A stretch of DNA of 9,012 nt from Chloroflexota bacterium (GTDB taxonomy: Bacteria; Chloroflexota; UBA11872; VXNJ01): contig JAPOVO010000401.1 of the NCBI GenBank assembly GCA_026708165.1, forward strand, positions 1 to 9,012, in the 5' to 3' direction. Below are positions 5,408 to 9,012 of this stretch, one piece after another. The stretch's first letter is position 1; the number at the start of each line of letters is the position of its first letter. Under the pieces are notes generated by a model that did not search any database, was not told where the DNA came from, and saw only the letters and a list, made by a program, of their open reading frames with translations. The position numbers were made by a program, and so were the translations under genes.

Positions 5408-6520
5408 ATGGCAAACACATTTGGCCGCGCGTTCCGCGTCACGACGTGGGGTGAGTCGCACGGCGACGCGGTCGGTGTTGTGGTCGACGGCTGTCCGCCG
5501 CAGCTTCCCATCGAGCTCAGCGAAATCCAGTCGGAGCTGGATAGACGGCGTCCGGGTCAGAGCTCCATCACCACGCAGCGGCGCGAGCCGGATACGGCGC
5601 AAATCCTTTCGGGGGTATTTGAGGGCCTGACGCTCGGCACGCCGATACTGGTAGGGGTCTGGAACAAAGACGCCAGGGGCAAAGACTACGATTACATGCG
5701 CCGGCTGTTCCGTCCGTCTCACGCCGATTACACGTATCAGGCGAAGTACGGGATTCGCAACTGGAAGGGCGGCGGCCGGGCCAGCGCGCGCGAGACCATC
5801 GGCCGGGTTGCCGCGGGTGCCATAGCGAAGAAGTTCCTGAGCCTGGAGTACGGGATCGAGATCGTTGGATACGTCAAGCAAATCTGGCAGATCGCAGTCG
5901 AGGTCGATACGGAGGCGGTTACCAGGGAGGACGTCGAGGCGAATATCGCGAGATGCCCGGACAGCGACGCGGCCGCTCGCATAATTGCGCGGATAGACGA
6001 GGCCCGGAAGAACGGAGATTCACTGGGGGGTGTGGTCGAGGTAGTGGCCAGAAACGTACCGCCCGGGCTTGGGGAGCCGGTGTTCGACAAGCTCGACGCC
6101 GAACTGGCCAAGGCGATGCTCTCGCTGCCCGCGTGCAAGGGCTTCGAGGTCGGCTCGGGTTTTGGGGGGATCAGTCTGACCGGGTCGAGTCACAACGACG
6201 CGTTTTATGCCGATGGAGAGCGTGTGCGTACGAGGTCGAACAACTCGGGGGGAATTCAGGGTGGCCTTAGCAACGGCGAGAATATCGTCGTCAGGGCGGC
6301 GTTCAAGCCCACGGCCACGATCAATACCGATCAGGAGACGGTCGACGAGTCCGGCGCGTCCACGGTGATGAGGGGGCGCGGAAGGCACGATCCTTGCGTC
6401 GTTCCGCGCGCGGTTCCGATCGTGGAAGCCATGATGGCGCTCGTGCTGGCCGACCAAGCGCTACGCCAACGCGGGCAGACTGGCTCGGTCGGGATGGTGG
6501 ATCTGGAGAATCCGGTCTAG
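5408..6520 (+). CDS. aroC: Chorismate synthase
   Basis: The cytoplasmic enzyme converts 5-enolpyruvylshikimate-3-phosphate to chorismate by a 1,4-trans elimination of phosphate and needs reduced FMN. It is the last step of the shikimate pathway. All three family signatures are visible: [16 protein letters not shown] (15-30), [17 protein letters not shown] (123-139) and [17 protein letters not shown] (326-342). Catalytic candidates are H18 in GESHG, H105 in RPSHADYTY and D328 in RHDP. The RRPGQS motif (47-52) and TQRREPD (56-62) also match the family. At 370 aa it has the usual full length with no break. Start: ATG 5408 gives the expected N-terminus ([19 protein letters not shown]) and has GGAGG at 5394-5398, 9 nt upstream. 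The gene stands alone, with no other shikimate gene beside it, between a repeat-rich spacer and a convergent oxidoreductase gene. Confidence 0.98.
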   Translation: MANTFGRAFRVTTWGESHGDAVGVVVDGCPPQLPIELSEIQSELDRRRPGQSSITTQRREPDTAQILSGVFEGLTLGTPILVGVWNKDARGKDYDYMRRLFRPSHADYTYQAKYGIRNWKGGGRASARETIGRVAAGAIAKKFLSLEYGIEIVGYVKQIWQIAVEVDTEAVTREDVEANIARCPDSDAAARIIARIDEARKNGDSLGGVVEVVARNVPPGLGEPVFDKLDAELAKAMLSLPACKGFEVGSGFGGISLTGSSHNDAFYADGERVRTRSNNSGGIQGGLSNGENIVVRAAFKPTATINTDQETVDESGASTVMRGRGRHDPCVVPRAVPIVEAMMALVLADQALRQRGQTGSVGMVDLENPV

Positions 6521-6655
6521 GCAGCTACAGATTGCGGTCAGTACGGCTCAAGCAGGCAGTGGGTGGTGCGCAGGTTTGGGATCGAGGCTGTCCGGCCGAG
6601 ACGAACTACTTGTGAAACGATGCGGCGGGCCTGTAGCGATTAGGCATAGGCGGTG

Positions 6656-7546
6656 TTAGAAGCTGGGGATGGGTTCGGTGTTGCCTGATCTGAGCGAGGC
6701 GTTCATGGCTTCGACGAGGGCGATCGATTCGATGAAGGCGTCGTGCTCAAGCGGCTCTTTTCTTGACCGCGCCATTTCGACCGCGATTGCGAGTCCGTCT
6801 GGATAGAGCCTGGTTGCGTCGGGGACCACGGAGTGGTGTCCGTCCGGGCCGTAAAGCGATACGTGGAACACGTAGGAAGCATTGCCGAGCACGTTGACGG
6901 TGGCGGAGCGGTCGTCGCGCCAGGTGACGGTGGCCGAGGTGTTGCCGCCGTGGGTCGAGCATCGAACGCGCTCCGCTCCCGGTCCCATAAATTCGAGCGC
7001 CAGCTCGGCGGCGTGGATTCCATAGAAGATGAGTCCGCCATACTCGTTTTCGAGCTGTCCCGGCCCGGTGAACTCGCCGAACGTGAATCCAGCTAGCGAC
7101 TGCAGCTGGTCGTTCTTGATTTGTTGAACCGACGTGGCGGTCCGGTACGTGGAAAACGACGTCATCGGCGCCCCGTGTTTGCGCGCGAGCTCGGAGATGG
7201 CAAGAGCGTCTTGCAGCGAGTTAGCCAAGGGCTTGTCGACAAAGGTCGCGACGCCGGCCTCGAGAAACGGACGGGCCAGCTCCAAGTGCATCGCCCCATC
7301 GCGGGACATGACGACCGCGAGATCGATTTGACCGATAAGGTCCTCCTTGCGGTCGGCCACAAGCTGGATGCCGAATGATTCGGAGAGACTGCGGTTCCGA
7401 TCCGCGTCCTCGCCCCAGAGACCGACTACCCGAGCGCCTTCGACTCGATCTCCGTGGGTGTTACCACCGGGCAGATTGCACAGCCCGGAGAAGCGGTCGG
7501 CGTGTGACCTGTCGGGCCATATCAGGCCGATGCGAACCTCGTCCAT
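6656..7546 (-). CDS. Gfo/Idh/MocA-type oxidoreductase with atypical nucleotide loop
   Basis: The 296-aa protein resembles NAD(P)-dependent dehydrogenases acting on sugars, inositols or other polyols. The Rossmann half (about 1-125) ends with FVDKPLA (102-108), the family's EKP motif with Asp for Glu and catalytic-type K105. The second half holds YGIHAAELAL (175-184), whose H178 fits the active-site His of the family. Oddly, the N-terminal loop reads RIGLIWPDRSHAD (5-17), without the usual GxGxxG, so cofactor binding may be altered. It is also shorter than the usual 330-390 aa. Start: ATG at 7544-7546 has GAGGT (plus-strand 7553-7557) 6 nt upstream. There is no signal peptide. It converges on aroC, with 135 nt between the stop codons and no clear terminator there. 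It diverges from the MFS transporter gene, so the two could share a regulatory spacer. Substrate unknown. Confidence 0.85.
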   Translation of the reverse strand: MDEVRIGLIWPDRSHADRFSGLCNLPGGNTHGDRVEGARVVGLWGEDADRNRSLSESFGIQLVADRKEDLIGQIDLAVVMSRDGAMHLELARPFLEAGVATFVDKPLANSLQDALAISELARKHGAPMTSFSTYRTATSVQQIKNDQLQSLAGFTFGEFTGPGQLENEYGGLIFYGIHAAELALEFMGPGAERVRCSTHGGNTSATVTWRDDRSATVNVLGNASYVFHVSLYGPDGHHSVVPDATRLYPDGLAIAVEMARSRKEPLEHDAFIESIALVEAMNASLRSGNTEPIPSF

Positions 7547-7906
7547 TAGTCTACCTCGTGACGGGCCGGCGGCGGATGCGGAGTCACGGTATCAGGTTTT
7601 GGTCGCCGCGCCGAACTGAGCTAATTCGTCTGTTGTGGGCGGAGCGCAGGCGGCCTGAATGAAAGCTGACCTGGTTTTGGATAATAATCACGTGCAGAAC
7701 AGGGCCTGGCTTGGGGCTGAAGGGGGCGAGGCGATGGCAGCGCGGTTCAGGGGTGATAGGGATGGGCCGCGCGGACGGTTGCCCGCAGATCGTAGAAGGC
7801 AGGCATCGCTTGCCGTTCCCGCATTGATCCCGCTGGAGTGGCGCCCTCTCCCACTCAATCCGGCTTTCCGCCACAGCCACTTGACCTATTGCCGCGGAGA
7901 CTCGAG
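7547..7906. other. Divergent spacer with no recognised gene
   Basis: The 360 nt between the oxidoreductase and the MFS gene should hold both promoters. A frame from ATG 7659 stays open for 83 codons, ending at 7910 across the transporter start; an antisense frame of 98 codons lies at 7584-7880. Both have compositions rich in Arg/Pro/Gly and no family resemblance, and I treat them as chance. A local AT-rich patch (GATAATAAT, about 7680-7688) could be a -10 element, but no -35 at a proper distance is seen. No tRNA or hairpin terminator is evident. Confidence 0.6.
7896..7900 (+). promoter_or_regulatory. Ribosome binding site supporting the GTG start of the MFS gene
   Basis: GGAGA at 7896-7900 lies 6 nt before GTG 7907. 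It decides the start, because the first in-frame ATG is about 32 codons further in, inside the first membrane segment. Confidence 0.6.
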
Positions 7907-9012
7907 GTGAACACGGAGGCGGTTGGGCAACAGGCTGGTAACAGGACCGTGAGTCCTTGGTTTCTGGCGCGGATCAGCCTGTTTTGGGTCGGTCTCTCCA
8001 CGATGTGGGGCGGTCTCAACATCGTCTATTTCCCCGACAGGGTCGAGTCGCTGGTAGGGACGGAAAACAAGGGCACGTTCCTCGGGCTTCTCCTGTTCAG
8101 CGGGTTGCTGGTGGCGGTGGTTGTGCAACCACTGATGGGCGCGGTGAGCGACCGTTCGACTTTCCGGATTGGACGCAGGCGGCCGTACATGGTCGTCGGC
8201 TCATTGCTGAGCGCGGGGTTCCTGCTGTTGATCGGGGCGGCGGGGACGTTTCCGCTTCTCTTCGCCGCGTTCATTATGTTGCAGATTTCGGCGAACAGCG
8301 CTCACGGGCCGTACCAAGGCGTGATTCCGGACCTGGTCCCGCTGAGACAGCGTGGACGCGCTTCGGGCTTTTTCGGATTGGGCAACCTGGTAGGGACCGT
8401 TATCGGGGCGCTCGTGGGGGGTTACTTTCTTGACAGCGGGCAGCCGGAGGTCTACCTGATTGTCGCGGCTGTCGTCCTGACGGCTGTCGCTATAGTCTCG
8501 GCACTGAGCACGCCGGAAGGGCCGCCGCCTCCCGTGGAAGACCGCCGGGCCGTTGCGGACGAGCTGCGGACGCGGGTGGGCGAGCTGAAGTCGCGGCCGG
8601 GATTTGCGTGGCTGATGCTCTCGCGGCTCTTCTTCTTCATGGGACTGCTGGCGGCTGACAACATCCTTCTGTTCACGGTGCGGGAGCGCCTGGGAATGGA
8701 CCAGGCCGGCGGGCCGACGTCAATGGCGCTGGGAGTGCTCCTGATCATCGCGGCCATCACTTCTGTCCCAGCCGGCTGGCTGTCAGATCGCTTTGGGCGT
8801 CGCAGACTTGTGTTCATTGCGTGCGGATTTGGGGTTCTGGCGTCGGTGATCCTGATGTTTAGTTTCAACTATCCGCAGCTTGTGGCGGCGATGGCCGTTA
8901 TGGGACTGGCGGTCGGTATCTTCACCGCCGCGGACTGGGCACTGGCGATAGACCTGATACCTGATGCGCGAGCGCCGGGCCTCTACATGGGGCTGACCAA
9001 TCTAGCCACCGC
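7907..9012 (+). CDS. MFS transporter, N-terminal 368 residues (runs off the window)
   Basis: This is an inner-membrane major facilitator superfamily carrier. The frame is open from GTG 7907 to the last base without a stop, so the C-terminus is missing; 368 codons are present of a usual 400-450. The protein starts with a short polar N-terminus (MNTEAVGQQ) and then hydrophobic segments near residues 20-42, 57-77, 93-111, 114-131, 154-173, 181-200, 233-252, 273-289, 300-319 and 324-342. The loop 2-3 motif is GAVSDRSTFRIGRRRP (78-93). Its counterpart in the second half is GWLSDRFGRRR (289-299), together marking the two repeated six-helix domains. PYQGVIPDLVPLRQRGRASG (134-153) is a loop 4-5 signature of sugar- or GPH-like MFS members. 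A Pro-rich central linker (about 202-230) separates the halves. The divergent oxidoreductase upstream could act on the same compound, but the substrate and direction of transport are unknown. Confidence 0.9.
   Translation, partial: MNTEAVGQQAGNRTVSPWFLARISLFWVGLSTMWGGLNIVYFPDRVESLVGTENKGTFLGLLLFSGLLVAVVVQPLMGAVSDRSTFRIGRRRPYMVVGSLLSAGFLLLIGAAGTFPLLFAAFIMLQISANSAHGPYQGVIPDLVPLRQRGRASGFFGLGNLVGTVIGALVGGYFLDSGQPEVYLIVAAVVLTAVAIVSALSTPEGPPPPVEDRRAVADELRTRVGELKSRPGFAWLMLSRLFFFMGLLAADNILLFTVRERLGMDQAGGPTSMALGVLLIIAAITSVPAGWLSDRFGRRRLVFIACGFGVLASVILMFSFNYPQLVAAMAVMGLAVGIFTAADWALAIDLIPDARAPGLYMGLTNLAT

Noticed and set aside
6524..6637. GCTACAG (6524-6530) and CTGTAGC (6631-6637) as an inverted repeat around the aroC downstream spacer
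   Set aside because: Only 7 bp with a 100-nt separation; it does not extend on either side, and no element ends or duplications mark it.
7659..7910. 83-codon plus-strand frame upstream of the MFS gene
   Set aside because: Its product is Arg/Pro/Gly-rich without a recognisable motif, has no good ribosome site, and overlaps the better supported GTG start of the transporter.

Overview
The window is high-GC bacterial DNA, dense with genes and mostly organised around catabolism. The gene content suggests a marine or groundwater Chloroflexi relative (SAR202/Dehalococcoidia type): a CUT1-like sugar ABC permease, a galactonate-dehydratase-like enolase-superfamily protein, amidohydrolase-2 paralogues, a Gfo/Idh/MocA oxidoreductase, and intergenic spacers full of short GC-rich palindromic repeats. 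That placement is inference; no rRNA or other decisive taxonomic marker is present.

Region 1 (1-3546, + strand) looks like one operon with gaps of 55, 60 and 72 nt. It holds the C-terminal part of an ABC sugar permease, a 279-aa metal-dependent amidohydrolase, a 396-aa enolase-superfamily dehydratase, and a second 279-aa amidohydrolase about 66% identical to the first (183 of 279 positions by hand count, no gaps). Import, lactone or acid processing and dehydration of a sugar acid is a reasonable combined reading, but the substrate cannot be read from the sequence.

Region 2 (3547-3924) is a repeat-bearing spacer with a weak 55-codon ORF at its end. Region 3 (3925-4824, - strand) is a cytoplasmic NodB-fold deacetylase-like protein running toward the operon. 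Region 4 (4825-5407) is a 583-nt spacer with a second set of the same palindromic repeats, including a nested hairpin.

Region 5 (5408-6520, + strand) is aroC, chorismate synthase, intact with all three family signatures. Convergent to it is a 296-aa Gfo/Idh/MocA-type oxidoreductase (6656-7546, - strand) with a degenerate dinucleotide-binding loop. After a 360-nt spacer with no convincing gene, an MFS transporter starts at a GTG (7907) and runs off the right edge.

I see no CRISPR array, tRNA, rRNA, transposase or defence system. The most notable items are the amidohydrolase-dehydratase-amidohydrolase cassette and the modular palindromic repeats shared by the two spacers.
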